Source: Candidatus Brocadiaceae bacterium (lineage in GTDB: Bacteria; Planctomycetota; Brocadiia; SM23-32). Taken from it: 8,095 bases of DNA. Under the pieces are notes generated by a model. It made no database searches. It worked only from the letters and a program-made list of their open reading frames with translations, and was not told the DNA's origin. This document shows positions 1 to 5,950 of the stretch, piece by piece (the stretch's first letter is position 1; the number at the start of each line of letters is the position of its first letter). The translations under genes and the position numbers were made by a program. The stretch spans positions 1 through 8,095 of the forward strand of contig PUNP01000609.1 in NCBI GenBank assembly GCA_003551785.1, given 5' to 3'.

Positions 1-2
1 CC

Positions 3-23
3 CCACGGGCCTTGTGCCCGTGG
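3..23. repeat. CCACGGG palindrome, copy 1
   Basis: A perfect 8-bp stem, CCACGGGC pairing with GCCCGTGG, encloses the loop CTTGT. The same loop and a near-identical stem recur about 70 bases further on, so this is a repeat unit rather than a lone hairpin. No U-run follows, so it is not a canonical intrinsic terminator. The window begins only two bases earlier, so the array may continue to the left. Confidence 0.7.
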
Positions 24-72
24 CTTGCATGACTGACTATCAGGTAAACACAACGCCAACAACAGGGAGACT

Positions 73-93
73 CCACGGGGCTTGTCCCCGTGG
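73..93. repeat. CCACGGG palindrome, copy 2
   Basis: The stem CCACGGGG pairs with CCCCGTGG around the same loop CTTGT as copy 1. Relative to copy 1 the innermost pair has changed from C-G to G-C on both sides, so pairing is kept. Both copies are followed closely by CATGA (positions 28-32 and 99-103). The function is unknown; a REP-like intergenic element is the simplest reading. Confidence 0.7.
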
Positions 94-345
94 TTATCAT
101 GATTAGCCTAAAAATACAATGAAGATACTAAAACTAAAACTATATCAGGACTTACGCAACTAAGCACTAGGAACACATAAGGGGGATTCTTCGAAACTCG
201 ACAATTCACCACATATTTGAATTTCAGGGGCGTTTTAAGTATATTGATAAGCATGGCGATACTGTAAATATTCTCTGAGGGTAAGTGGGTATTTGCGCTT
301 ACACGCTTGTTTTATTCAGTGGAGTTCCGAGAGGAGGATTTTATT
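94..345. other. Non-coding leader ahead of the peptidase-accBC operon
   Basis: No open frame here has coding character. The stretch is AT-rich on the left. It holds the candidate promoter at 217-245 and, at its right end, the strong ribosome binding site GAGGAGG (331-337) of the first gene. The segment 145-160 (TCAGGACTTACGCAAC) looks like sequence often seen near insertion-sequence ends, but no transposase or matching inverted end is present. Confidence 0.5.
217..245 (+). promoter_or_regulatory. Candidate sigma-70-type promoter for the peptidase-accBC operon
   Basis: TTGAAT at 217-222 (-35) and TATATT at 240-245 (-10) are separated by exactly 17 bases. Initiation near 252 would give a leader of about 95 bases before the TTG start at 346. 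Each box departs from consensus, so this is a prediction by eye. It is the best-spaced pair between the upstream palindromes and the first gene. Confidence 0.4.
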
Positions 346-1431
346 TTGGACAGAAAGAAGCTTAAAGAGCGTTTTTTTGAGGCGATGGAAAAGGGGGGAA
401 GCGATGCTTATTGGGTCGTTAAACCACAGAACGTGCGGTATTTGACCGGGTTCCATGGGGAAGACAGCACTGTGGCTGCACTGGGTGGAAAATACTATCT
501 GCTTACCGACCGGCGCTATGCCGAAGAGGCCGAGAAAAAAGCTTACGTTGATGATATCATACTGCGCGACGGCTCTATGGCTGAAACGGCGGGTGCGGTT
601 GTGAAAAAAAATGGGGCCGAAAAGCCTGTCATCTCCGCTGCTAATGTCAGTTGTGATGAATATAAAATGTTCTCCGATGCCGCCGGGGGTGTCCGCGTAG
701 CTATGCGAAAACATGGAATCGCGGAATATTTTCGGCGGTGTAAAAATCCGGATGAGATTGAACTCATAAAACGATGTATACGTATATCCGAGCGGAGCTT
801 GCAAAAGCTGGTGAACGGTATATCGACAGGGGAGTCGGAAAAAATGATGGCTGCCGAGTTGGAGTATATTATGCGCGGAGAGGGGGCTGAGAGGGCGGCT
901 TTCGATACTATCTGTGCTGTTGGTGACCATGCGGCTATGCCCCATGCCAGAACTTCAGAGCGCCATCTCTCCGAACACGAAACCTTGCTTGTTGATTGGG
1001 GTTGTACGTTAGATGGTTACAATTCCGACTTGACAAGAATGTTATATCATACTACAATGCAGGAAAATGTGAGGAAGCTTTGTGATATCCTTTTGCAAGC
1101 ACAGGATGCCGCTTTGGGGGTAATAAAACCCGGAGCCAGGCTGTGTGAGATAGATTCCGCCGCAAGGGATGTAATTAATGCTGCCGGATACGGCGATTAT
1201 TTCAGTCATGGTTTGGGGCACGGAGTAGGACTTGAAGTGCATGAGTATCCGTCTGTTTCACCCCGGTGTCAGGACCAATTGAAACCTGGTATGGTGTTTA
1301 CCGTTGAGCCGGGTATTTACATCAAAGCCCAAATAGGGGTTAGAATAGAGGAAATTGTTTGCGTTACTGATACCGGTTGTGTTAAGCTAAGCAGTTTGAA
1401 GCGCGTTCCAATGGGGATAAATACAATTTAA
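346..1431 (+). CDS. M24 family metallopeptidase, Xaa-Pro aminopeptidase type
   Basis: This is a cytosolic dinuclear-metal peptidase of the creatinase/aminopeptidase P fold, expected to remove an N-terminal residue preceding proline. All five metal ligands are visible (numbering from the start used here): D217 in VDWG, D228 in NSDLTR, H292 in GLGHGVGLEVHE, E321 in VEPGIY and E335 in VRIEE. Residues 1 to about 130 form the creatinase-like N-terminal domain, and the catalytic pita-bread domain follows. I chose the TTG at 346 because GAGGAGG (331-337) sits 8 bases before it. The frame is also open from a TTG at 307, giving 13 extra residues but no comparable ribosome binding site. At 361 residues it is shorter than E. 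coli PepP and closer to the Bacillus YqhT type, which also sits beside acc genes. accB follows after 26 bases. Exact substrate preference (PepP or PepQ) cannot be fixed from sequence. Confidence 0.9.
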   Translation: MDRKKLKERFFEAMEKGGSDAYWVVKPQNVRYLTGFHGEDSTVAALGGKYYLLTDRRYAEEAEKKAYVDDIILRDGSMAETAGAVVKKNGAEKPVISAANVSCDEYKMFSDAAGGVRVAMRKHGIAEYFRRCKNPDEIELIKRCIRISERSLQKLVNGISTGESEKMMAAELEYIMRGEGAERAAFDTICAVGDHAAMPHARTSERHLSEHETLLVDWGCTLDGYNSDLTRMLYHTTMQENVRKLCDILLQAQDAALGVIKPGARLCEIDSAARDVINAAGYGDYFSHGLGHGVGLEVHEYPSVSPRCQDQLKPGMVFTVEPGIYIKAQIGVRIEEIVCVTDTGCVKLSSLKRVPMGINTI

Positions 1432-1457
1432 TTTAATAATTAACGGGGATATAAATA

Positions 1458-1949
1458 ATGGAAGATATAGAGAAGATTCGTCAGCTTGTCACTCTGGTGA
1501 GCGATAATAAGCTGTCAGAGTTAGAGCTTGAAGAGCCGGATTTCCGGATAAAAATCAAGAATCAGGGTAATGTTCAATACCTGCCTGCGCCGCCAGGCGG
1601 GAATTACCAGCAATTGGATGTCGCATCCCAGGGCCATCACCAGCAGCTTGCCGCCGGTGGTGAGCATCAGGACCCCGAGCCGGAGGACGATGGGTTGATC
1701 GAAATTGTTTCGCCTATGGTTGGGACGCTTTACAGAGCGCCGAGCGAGGGTGCTGAACCCTACATTACCGTTGGGGATACTGTCGAGACTGATACCGTGG
1801 TGTGTATCGTTGAGGCCATGAAAGTGATGAATGAGGTAAAGGCGGAGGTCTGCGGCGTTGTTGAAGAAATTTTGGTTCAAAATGCGGAACCGGTCGAATT
1901 CAACCAGGTTCTTTTTTTAGTCAGGCCCTCCGATGAGGCGGTAGAGTGA
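1458..1949 (+). CDS. accB: Biotin carboxyl carrier protein of acetyl-CoA carboxylase
   Basis: AccB carries the biotin that AccC carboxylates and that the carboxyltransferase then uses to make malonyl-CoA for fatty-acid synthesis. The C-terminal biotinyl domain (about residues 82-156) is clear. It has SPMVGTLYRAPS, the 'thumb' segment SEGAEPY typical of bacterial AccB (about 96-102), and the biotinylation motif EAMKVMNEV with acceptor K122. Residues 1 to about 36 form the usual short N-terminal segment. A flexible linker rich in Q, H, G and P (about 40-80) joins the two. The length of 163 residues is normal for the family. GGGGA (1445-1449) lies 8 bases before the ATG. The gene sits between the M24 peptidase and accC on the same strand and is presumably cotranscribed with both. 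Confidence 0.97.
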   Translation: MEDIEKIRQLVTLVSDNKLSELELEEPDFRIKIKNQGNVQYLPAPPGGNYQQLDVASQGHHQQLAAGGEHQDPEPEDDGLIEIVSPMVGTLYRAPSEGAEPYITVGDTVETDTVVCIVEAMKVMNEVKAEVCGVVEEILVQNAEPVEFNQVLFLVRPSDEAVE

Positions 1950-2044
1950 TTGCGGCTTTTTCATATCATGCCGTAAAAGTTCATATATCATACCCTTCCA
2001 ATTATTTATAAATACGATAATTTTTTTTTGCCGGGGCTATAAAT

Positions 2045-3388
2045 ATGTTTTCAAGGATTTTAGTTGCTAATAGGGGGGAGATTGCCCTCAGGATAATTCG
2101 CGCGTGCACTGAAATGGGGATAGAGACTGTAGCTATCTATTCCGATGCCGACCGTGGTGCAAGGTATCTCGAACTTGCCGATGATGCCGTTTGTATAGGA
2201 CCCGCTGCGGCCGGTGAGAGTTATCTCAACATCCCGCGTATCATTGCCACTGCCGAAATCACAAATGTCGATGCCATTCATCCGGGATATGGTTTTTTAT
2301 CCGAAGCTGACGAGTTTGCGGAGATTTGTGAGGAGAGCAACATCATTTTTATTGGGCCGACCTCATCCGTGATGAAAAAGATGGGGAGCAAGGTAGAGGC
2401 CAGGCGTATCGCAGCGGAGCGAAAAGTGCCCGTTCTGCCAGGCAGTGACGGGCCGATAGAGGACGATGATAATGCAGTTGAAATTGCCAATCAGGTCGGC
2501 TACCCCGTGATGGTCAAAGCTTCCGCCGGCGGCGGGGGGCGCGGGATGCGAATCGCCCATAATGAAATAAGCTTGCGCAATATGATCGCATTGGCCCGGT
2601 CCGAAGCCGGTGCAGCGTTCAAAGACTCATCCGTATATATAGAGAAAGTGCTCCAAAACGCCCGCCATATTGAAGTACAGATACTCGGGGATAGTAAAGG
2701 TAATGTCATACACCTTGGTGAGCGGGACTGTTCGATCCAGCGTCGGTATCAAAAACTCATCGAGGAGACACCGTCGCCGGGAATTAACGACAGTGTTCGT
2801 TCCGATGTTGCTAAAGCGGCTGTGAACCTGGCCAAGTCCGTCAACTATACTGGAGCCGGGACTGTAGAGTTTTTGGTCGACAAGGACGGCAATTTTTTCT
2901 TTATGGAGATGAACACCAGGTTACAGGTGGAACATCCCATAACCGAGATTGTCAGTGGTGTGGATATTGTCAAGGAGCAGATAAAGGTTGCATCCGGTGA
3001 GAAGATTAATCTGAATCAGAAGAAGATAGAATTCCGCGGCGCTGCTATTGAATGCCGTATAAATGCTGAAGACCCTGCAAATAAATTCCAGACCAGTCCT
3101 GGTCGAATCAACCAATTCATACCGCCCGGCGGCCCCGGCATCCGGCTGGACACACATGTTTATTCCGGTTATACCGTCTCGCCGTATTATGATTCGATGG
3201 TTGCCAAACTCATTTGTTATGGTCCGACCCGTCGTGATGCTATCGGCGTATTGCGCCGTGCCCTGGATGAGTTTCATATCGATGGAATCCAGACGACCGT
3301 CGGTTTTTTCCGTGAACTGATCGAGCATCGGGGTTATGCTACCGGCGATTATAACACGCATTTTGTAGAAGAATATCTAGGCGGATAA
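2045..3388 (+). CDS. accC: Biotin carboxylase subunit of acetyl-CoA carboxylase
   Basis: AccC performs the ATP- and bicarbonate-dependent carboxylation of biotin on AccB. The 447-residue protein is full length and matches the family from end to end. It has the N-terminal ILVANRGEIALRI block, IHPGYGFLSE near residue 80, the ATP-grasp glycine-rich loop KASAGGGGRGM (158-168) and the carboxylase signature around ERDCSIQRRYQKLIEE (227-241). EMNTRLQVEH lies at 288-297. Active-site positions known from E. coli AccC are present, including K116, K158, H208, K237, E275, E288, R292, E296 and R338. GGGG (2033-2036) lies 8 bases before the ATG. The 95-base gap after accB is wider than usual for this pair. 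I see no carboxyltransferase genes (accA, accD) in the window, so they must lie elsewhere. Confidence 0.98.
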   Translation: MFSRILVANRGEIALRIIRACTEMGIETVAIYSDADRGARYLELADDAVCIGPAAAGESYLNIPRIIATAEITNVDAIHPGYGFLSEADEFAEICEESNIIFIGPTSSVMKKMGSKVEARRIAAERKVPVLPGSDGPIEDDDNAVEIANQVGYPVMVKASAGGGGRGMRIAHNEISLRNMIALARSEAGAAFKDSSVYIEKVLQNARHIEVQILGDSKGNVIHLGERDCSIQRRYQKLIEETPSPGINDSVRSDVAKAAVNLAKSVNYTGAGTVEFLVDKDGNFFFMEMNTRLQVEHPITEIVSGVDIVKEQIKVASGEKINLNQKKIEFRGAAIECRINAEDPANKFQTSPGRINQFIPPGGPGIRLDTHVYSGYTVSPYYDSMVAKLICYGPTRRDAIGVLRRALDEFHIDGIQTTVGFFRELIEHRGYATGDYNTHFVEEYLGG

Positions 3389-3405
3389 AAACGCGGCATT
3401 TAGGA

Positions 3406-3436
3406 GCGCAGTAGATCGTTGCGTATTGGCTATTGT
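3406..3436 (+). repeat. 31-base dispersed repeat, copy A
   Basis: This segment matches 5324-5354 at 30 of 31 positions, including an unbroken identical run of 26 bases that begins GTAGATCGTTGCG (3411-3436 and 5329-5354). It lies 17 bases behind the accC stop codon. The sequence just left of it, GCGGCATTTAGGAGCGC, resembles a decayed form of the perfect palindrome GCGCCCTGAAAGGGCGC that precedes copy B, so the repeated unit is probably palindrome plus tail. No coding potential. Confidence 0.8.
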
Positions 3437-3511
3437 GCGAGTTGTGAAATTGATGATGCTAAAGACAGGGATATGCTCTCACAGACAGAAATGCCTGTGT
3501 CACTTTGCATC

Positions 3512-3558
3512 AAAAAAAACGCAGGCAATGGGAGTAAATTCCCCAATTGCCTGCGTTT
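3512..3558 (-). terminator. Intrinsic terminator of the tRNA operon
   Basis: On the minus strand, AAACGCAGGCAA (3558-3547) pairs perfectly with TTGCCTGCGTTT (3528-3517). A further GGG/CCC pairing lies towards the loop. The hairpin runs straight into a run of eight T residues (minus strand, 3519-3512). It lies just beyond the CCA end of the initiator tRNA, so it ends the three-tRNA transcript. On the plus strand the hairpin is followed only by TTT, so it is at best a weak terminator for the accBC operon arriving from the left. Confidence 0.92.
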
Positions 3559-3577
3559 AAGACGATACGACAAAAAA

Positions 3578-3654
3578 TGGTAGCGGGGGCGGGATTTGAA
3601 CCCGCGACCTACAGGTTATGAGCCTGTCGAGCTGCCAGACTGCTCCACCCCGCG
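3578..3654 (-). tRNA. Initiator tRNA-Met (CAT)
   Basis: The cloverleaf is complete at 77 nt including an encoded CCA (3580-3578). The anticodon loop is CTCATAA. Initiator features are an unpaired 1:72 position (C1 opposite U72), the A11:U24 pair in the D stem (GAGC/GCTC), and GC pairs at 30:40 and 31:39 directly above the anticodon loop. Two details differ from the E. coli initiator: 1:72 is C-U rather than C-A, and the outermost of the three usual G-C pairs is A29:U41. The T arm GCGGG-TTCAAAT-CCCGC is standard. It is the last gene of the tRNA operon. Confidence 0.93.
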
Positions 3655-3754
3655 ATCATGTTGACTTGCAAGTTTACTAACTAAGCTGCAAGGAAATAAT
3701 TTAAAAATTCAACTTTTTTATGTATTTGTGATATTTAAGAATCACTTGATATTC

Positions 3755-3829
3755 TGGCTCCCCGGGTAGGACTCGAACCTACAACCAAGCGGTTAACAGC
3801 CGCCTACTCTACCATTGAGCTACCGGGGA
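3755..3829 (-). tRNA. tRNA-Asn (GTT)
   Basis: The cloverleaf is 75 nt long with encoded CCA (3757-3755). The acceptor stem TCCCCGG pairs with CCGGGGA, and the discriminator base is G. The anticodon loop CTGTTAA gives anticodon GTT. The anticodon stem GGCGG/CCGCT ends in a G-U pair, and the T arm is GTAGG-TTCGAGT-CCTAC. It is the middle gene of the operon, 18 bases after the leucine tRNA and 100 bases before the initiator. Confidence 0.95.
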
Positions 3830-3847
3830 AGTTCCTTAGTGCGGATA

Positions 3848-3936
<89 letters not shown>

Positions 3937-3966
3937 AACGAGTTTATTTGTCACAGAACACACACA

Positions 3967-3994
3967 ATTATAACATATTTTTTGTTTTTGTCAA
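3967..3994 (-). promoter_or_regulatory. Consensus sigma-70 promoter of the tRNA operon
   Basis: Read on the minus strand, TTGACA (3994-3989) and TATAAT (3972-3967) are both perfect consensus hexamers with a 16-base spacer. The -10 box lies about 30 bases upstream of the leucine tRNA, which suits a stable-RNA promoter with a short processed leader. This is the strongest promoter-like sequence in the window. It faces away from the deoxyhypusine-synthase-like gene. Confidence 0.85.
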
Positions 3995-4070
3995 ATAATA
4001 CACTGTTTTGCCCTGCTCGATAAATCCTCTAAGGTGTTGATATGTAGTGTGATAAAGTTAAGGTCTGAAA

Positions 4071-4099
4071 TTGGGATTGATTTGCAGTCTATATATAAC
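4071..4099 (+). promoter_or_regulatory. Candidate promoter for the deoxyhypusine-synthase-like gene
   Basis: TTGGGA (4071-4076) and TATAAC (4094-4099) are spaced by 17 bases. Initiation near 4106 would leave only about a dozen bases before the ATG at 4119. That would fit the lack of a clear Shine-Dalgarno there and would exclude the upstream TTG at 4071 as the start. Both boxes are imperfect, so confidence is low. Confidence 0.3.
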
Positions 4100-4118
4100 C
4101 TTTGAATTTAATTGTAAA

Positions 4119-5216
4119 ATGGATAGAACAAAACTTAGGTTTTCTGCGTTGAATGAACGGAAAAATCGTGTAAATGTTGAAAGTGATCTTATTTTTCCGG
4201 AGAATGAACCACGTGAGGTTAACGGGCGGGTTGGAGCCGTTATTGACAAATGTGCTGAGCGTATTCAGCAGGCACTGCCGGAAAACCGTCCTGTAATTAT
4301 GGCTTTCGGTGCTCATTCGATTAAGAATGGTTTGGGGCCTGTCCTCATTCGTTTGATGAATGAGGGGTTTGTGACACACCTGGCGACCAACGGTGCGGGA
4401 GTCATCCACGATTGGGAACTTGCCTGGCTGGGGGAGACAAGTGAATATGTCGAAGCTAATTTGAAACAAGGGCGTTTCGGGGGGTGGGAGGAGACAGGTT
4501 ATTATATAAACCTGGCAATCATCACCGGTGTGTATGAGCGGATGGGGTACGGTGAGAGCGTAGGAGCCATGATCAACAGAGGTTATGTTGATATTCCCTC
4601 CGCTCAACAGCTCAGGGATCACCTGGCTGAGACCTCGGCGAGAACTCCTGTTTCTTCAAATCTCGGTGCTGCAGCAGATTTACTTCATGCAATTGATGCG
4701 GGGTTGATCACCGAAGGAAGGGTGGAAGTGGATCATAAATTCCGGGAACACAGTCCCCAGGCCGCCGCCTGGCGGCTCGGAGTGCCGTTCACTGCGCATC
4801 CCATGTTCGGGCATGATATAATCTACCTGCATCCGTTGAATCAAGGTAGCGCCATAGGGCGAGCGGCTCAGACGGATTTTTTACGTTTTGCCGACAGTGT
4901 AAGTGAAATTGAGAACGGAGTCTATCTCTCAATAGGTTCAGCTGTGATGTCACCGATGATATTTGAAAAATCGATGTCTATGGCCCAAAATCTTGCTTTG
5001 CAAAAAGGGGCACGGATTGAAAACCACTTTATCACCGTCGTTGATTTGCAGGAGTCGTCCTGGGACTGGAGCACCGGAGAACCGCCCGAAGACCACCCGG
5101 ACTATTATCTGCGATATTGCAAGACCTTCAGCCGGATGGGGGGGGAAATGCACTATGCATGTGCGGATAATCGCGATTTCCTTCTGCATCTGTACAGACG
5201 CTTAACTCTCACATAG
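4119..5216 (+). CDS. Deoxyhypusine synthase family protein
   Basis: I identify this 365-residue protein by comparing it from memory with eukaryotic deoxyhypusine synthase (DHS), which transfers the aminobutyl group of spermidine to a protein lysine using NAD. LIRLMNEGFVTHLATNGAGVIHD (to residue 98) follows DHS '[24 protein letters not shown]'. GHDIIYLHPLN (231-241) follows the spermidine-binding 'GDMIFFHSYKN', keeping D233 and H238. SIGSAVMSP (271-279) sits where DHS has its GGGV segment. YCK at 333-335 falls on the 'WGK' that holds the DHS catalytic lysine, and a Tyr-Ala pair follows at the same distance in both. The true substrate is unknown; bacterial members need not modify a protein and could act in polyamine chemistry. 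I prefer the ATG at 4119. A TTG start at 4071 would add 16 residues of non-coding character. The gene diverges from the tRNA operon and appears monocistronic. Confidence 0.75.
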   Translation: MDRTKLRFSALNERKNRVNVESDLIFPENEPREVNGRVGAVIDKCAERIQQALPENRPVIMAFGAHSIKNGLGPVLIRLMNEGFVTHLATNGAGVIHDWELAWLGETSEYVEANLKQGRFGGWEETGYYINLAIITGVYERMGYGESVGAMINRGYVDIPSAQQLRDHLAETSARTPVSSNLGAAADLLHAIDAGLITEGRVEVDHKFREHSPQAAAWRLGVPFTAHPMFGHDIIYLHPLNQGSAIGRAAQTDFLRFADSVSEIENGVYLSIGSAVMSPMIFEKSMSMAQNLALQKGARIENHFITVVDLQESSWDWSTGEPPEDHPDYYLRYCKTFSRMGGEMHYACADNRDFLLHLYRRLTLT

Positions 5217-5323
5217 GCACCATGGGCAGAAACCAGCGCCCTTGCCCCGGACGGGGCAAAGTACGGTAGCCTCGGGTTTTAACCCAAGGTGATGATTCAC
5301 ACGTATTTTTGCGCCCTGAAAGG

Positions 5324-5354
5324 GCGCGGTAGATCGTTGCGTATTGGCTATTGT
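5324..5354 (+). repeat. 31-base dispersed repeat, copy B
   Basis: This matches copy A at 3406-3436 with one mismatch. It overlaps the right arm of the perfect palindrome 5311-5327. Similarity stops at TATTGT, where copy B continues AAGTCC and copy A continues GCGAG. Copies A and B thus sit downstream of accC and of the deoxyhypusine-synthase-like gene respectively. Confidence 0.8.
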
Positions 5355-5373
5355 AAGTCCCTTACAGCAGCCC

Positions 5374-5421
5374 GGCCGAAAAGGCAAAAAAAGGTTCGTA
5401 GTGAGCCCTTTCAAGGGCTCC
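5374..5421 (+). repeat. Inverted palindrome module, left copy
   Basis: Read forward, this module is GGCCGAAAA, a short spacer, TTCGTAGTG and then the hairpin GAGCCCTTTCAAGGGCTC. The reverse complement of 5450-5490 has the same order: GGCCGAAAA, a spacer, CTCGTAGTG and then the hairpin GGACGCTTTCAAGCGTCC. The hairpins share the core CTTTCAAG while their outer stems differ by paired substitutions. Confidence 0.65.
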
Positions 5422-5449
5422 GAAATCGGGAAATTGTAACGCACTCCCC

Positions 5450-5490
5450 TGGACGCTTGAAAGCGTCCACTACGAGCCGGGTTTTCGGCC
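5450..5490 (-). repeat. Inverted palindrome module, right copy
   Basis: This is the partner of 5374-5421 in opposite orientation. It contains a perfect 9-bp stem (5450-5458 with 5461-5469), the CTACGAG flank and TTTTCGGCC (5482-5490), which is the reverse complement of GGCCGAAAA at 5374-5382. The two modules together can fold into one larger cruciform or RNA structure spanning about 115 bases. Confidence 0.65.
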
Positions 5491-5512
5491 AGGATGAAAG
5501 TGGTTTATTCCA

Positions 5513-5866
5513 CTAACGCAGGAAAAAGTTGATGGCGATGCCGATGATATTGAGCGGCACCGTGAGCGGCGCCAGCAGCCACCACAATATTACGAGGTAG
5601 CGCAGTTCAAGGCGGAAACATGCGGCTATGTAATCTATCAGGAAAAGAAGGAGCGCTACTGCCGGGATGACGATGCAGAATGTTATTAATGTTATGGCCA
5701 GGTAGGGACTGAGCGGTTCCCAGATGAGCCAGGCGGCAGTCGGCGCTGTCAAAGCATAGCCGAATCCTGTGGTGAAAAGAAGCAACTTTTTTTGTCGTGC
5801 ATAAGACACGCACATCAGCATACATAAGCAAATAGATAATAAGAATATATAGCTTTTCAATTCCAT
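5513..5866 (-). CDS. Small four-helix membrane protein of unknown function
   Basis: I do not recognise a family for this 117-residue protein. It is strongly hydrophobic, with four likely membrane helices at roughly residues 5-23, 29-50, 54-84 and 88-115. They are separated by short polar turns (ARQKK near 23-27, WEP near 49-51, RLE near 85-87). It is therefore probably an integral inner-membrane protein with almost no soluble part. The coding call rests on this regular helix pattern, the lack of any competing forward gene, and a promoter-like divergent region upstream. No clear Shine-Dalgarno precedes the ATG; the upstream bases are A-rich with only AGAA. The stop codon lies inside a small hairpin (AGTGG/CCACT, 5499-5514) next to the palindrome array. 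It diverges from the SAM hydroxide adenosyltransferase gene. Confidence 0.65.
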   Translation of the reverse strand: MELKSYIFLLSICLCMLMCVSYARQKKLLLFTTGFGYALTAPTAAWLIWEPLSPYLAITLITFCIVIPAVALLLFLIDYIAACFRLELRYLVILWWLLAPLTVPLNIIGIAINFFLR

Positions 5867-5881
5867 TTCTTTTTTTCTAAG

Positions 5882-5910
5882 TTGAAATAAGTTAAGAAGG
5901 TTATTATAAT
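5882..5910 (+). promoter_or_regulatory. Promoter of the SAM hydroxide adenosyltransferase gene, with a symmetric -10 box
   Basis: TTGAAA (5882-5887) and a perfect TATAAT (5905-5910) are separated by 17 bases, with initiation expected near 5917 and a leader of about 34 bases. The -10 lies in the self-complementary ATTATAAT (5903-5910), so TATAAT is also present on the minus strand at 5908-5903, pointing at the membrane-protein gene. No good -35 is visible for that second direction. Confidence 0.7.
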
Positions 5911-5950
5911 TGTTATGTTAATTCTACACTTATAAAACGGGAAAAATCAA

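Larger units (their letters stand above)
5242..5490. repeat. Cluster of small palindromes (REP-like array)
   Basis: The gene-free stretch 5217-5512 is dominated by short hairpins: 5242-5259 (TTGCCCCG/CGGGGCAA), 5270-5289 (imperfect, around GGGTT/AACCC), 5311-5327 (GCGCCCT/AGGGCGC), 5353-5365 (GTAAG/CTTAC), 5403-5420 (GAGCCCTT/AAGGGCTC), 5450-5469 (TGGACGCTT/AAGCGTCCA) and 5476-5489 (GCCG/CGGC). Several carry a GTAG or CTAC flank. None is followed by a U-run, so they are not ordinary terminators. The frames that stay open across this block owe this to the palindromes and show no protein-like composition. Function unknown; mobile REP-type elements are the likeliest explanation. Confidence 0.75.

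Noticed and set aside
145..160. TCAGGACTTACGCAAC, reminiscent of insertion-sequence ends
   Set aside because: No inverted partner, target-site duplication or transposase could be found in the window, so it cannot be called a mobile element.
316..945. Open frame of 209 codons on the minus strand
   Set aside because: It lies fully opposite the M24 peptidase, whose metal ligands and reading frame are unmistakable. The reverse translation shows no recognisable motif.
2921..3361. Minus-strand open frame of 146 codons opposite accC
   Set aside because: The forward strand encodes conserved biotin carboxylase blocks throughout, and the reverse frame has no ribosome binding site or domain.
4089..4622. 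Minus-strand open frame of 177 codons opposite the deoxyhypusine-synthase-like gene
   Set aside because: The forward frame aligns with a known enzyme family across this stretch; the reverse frame is its shadow.
5242..5259. Terminator for the deoxyhypusine-synthase-like gene
   Set aside because: The stem is strong but is followed by AAAGTACGG rather than a U-run. It fits the palindrome family better than an intrinsic terminator.
5217..5512. CRISPR array
   Set aside because: The repeats are palindromes of differing sequence and spacing, without equal-length unique spacers, and no cas gene is near.
5289..5516. Forward open frame of 75 codons through the palindrome array
   Set aside because: Its sequence is just translated palindromes and it has no plausible ribosome binding site. 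An overlapping reverse frame at 5202-5444 is open for the same reason.
5867..5950. SAM riboswitch ahead of the SAM hydroxide adenosyltransferase
   Set aside because: The leader after the predicted start is only about 34 bases and AT-rich. It is too short for known SAM riboswitches and lacks stable stems.
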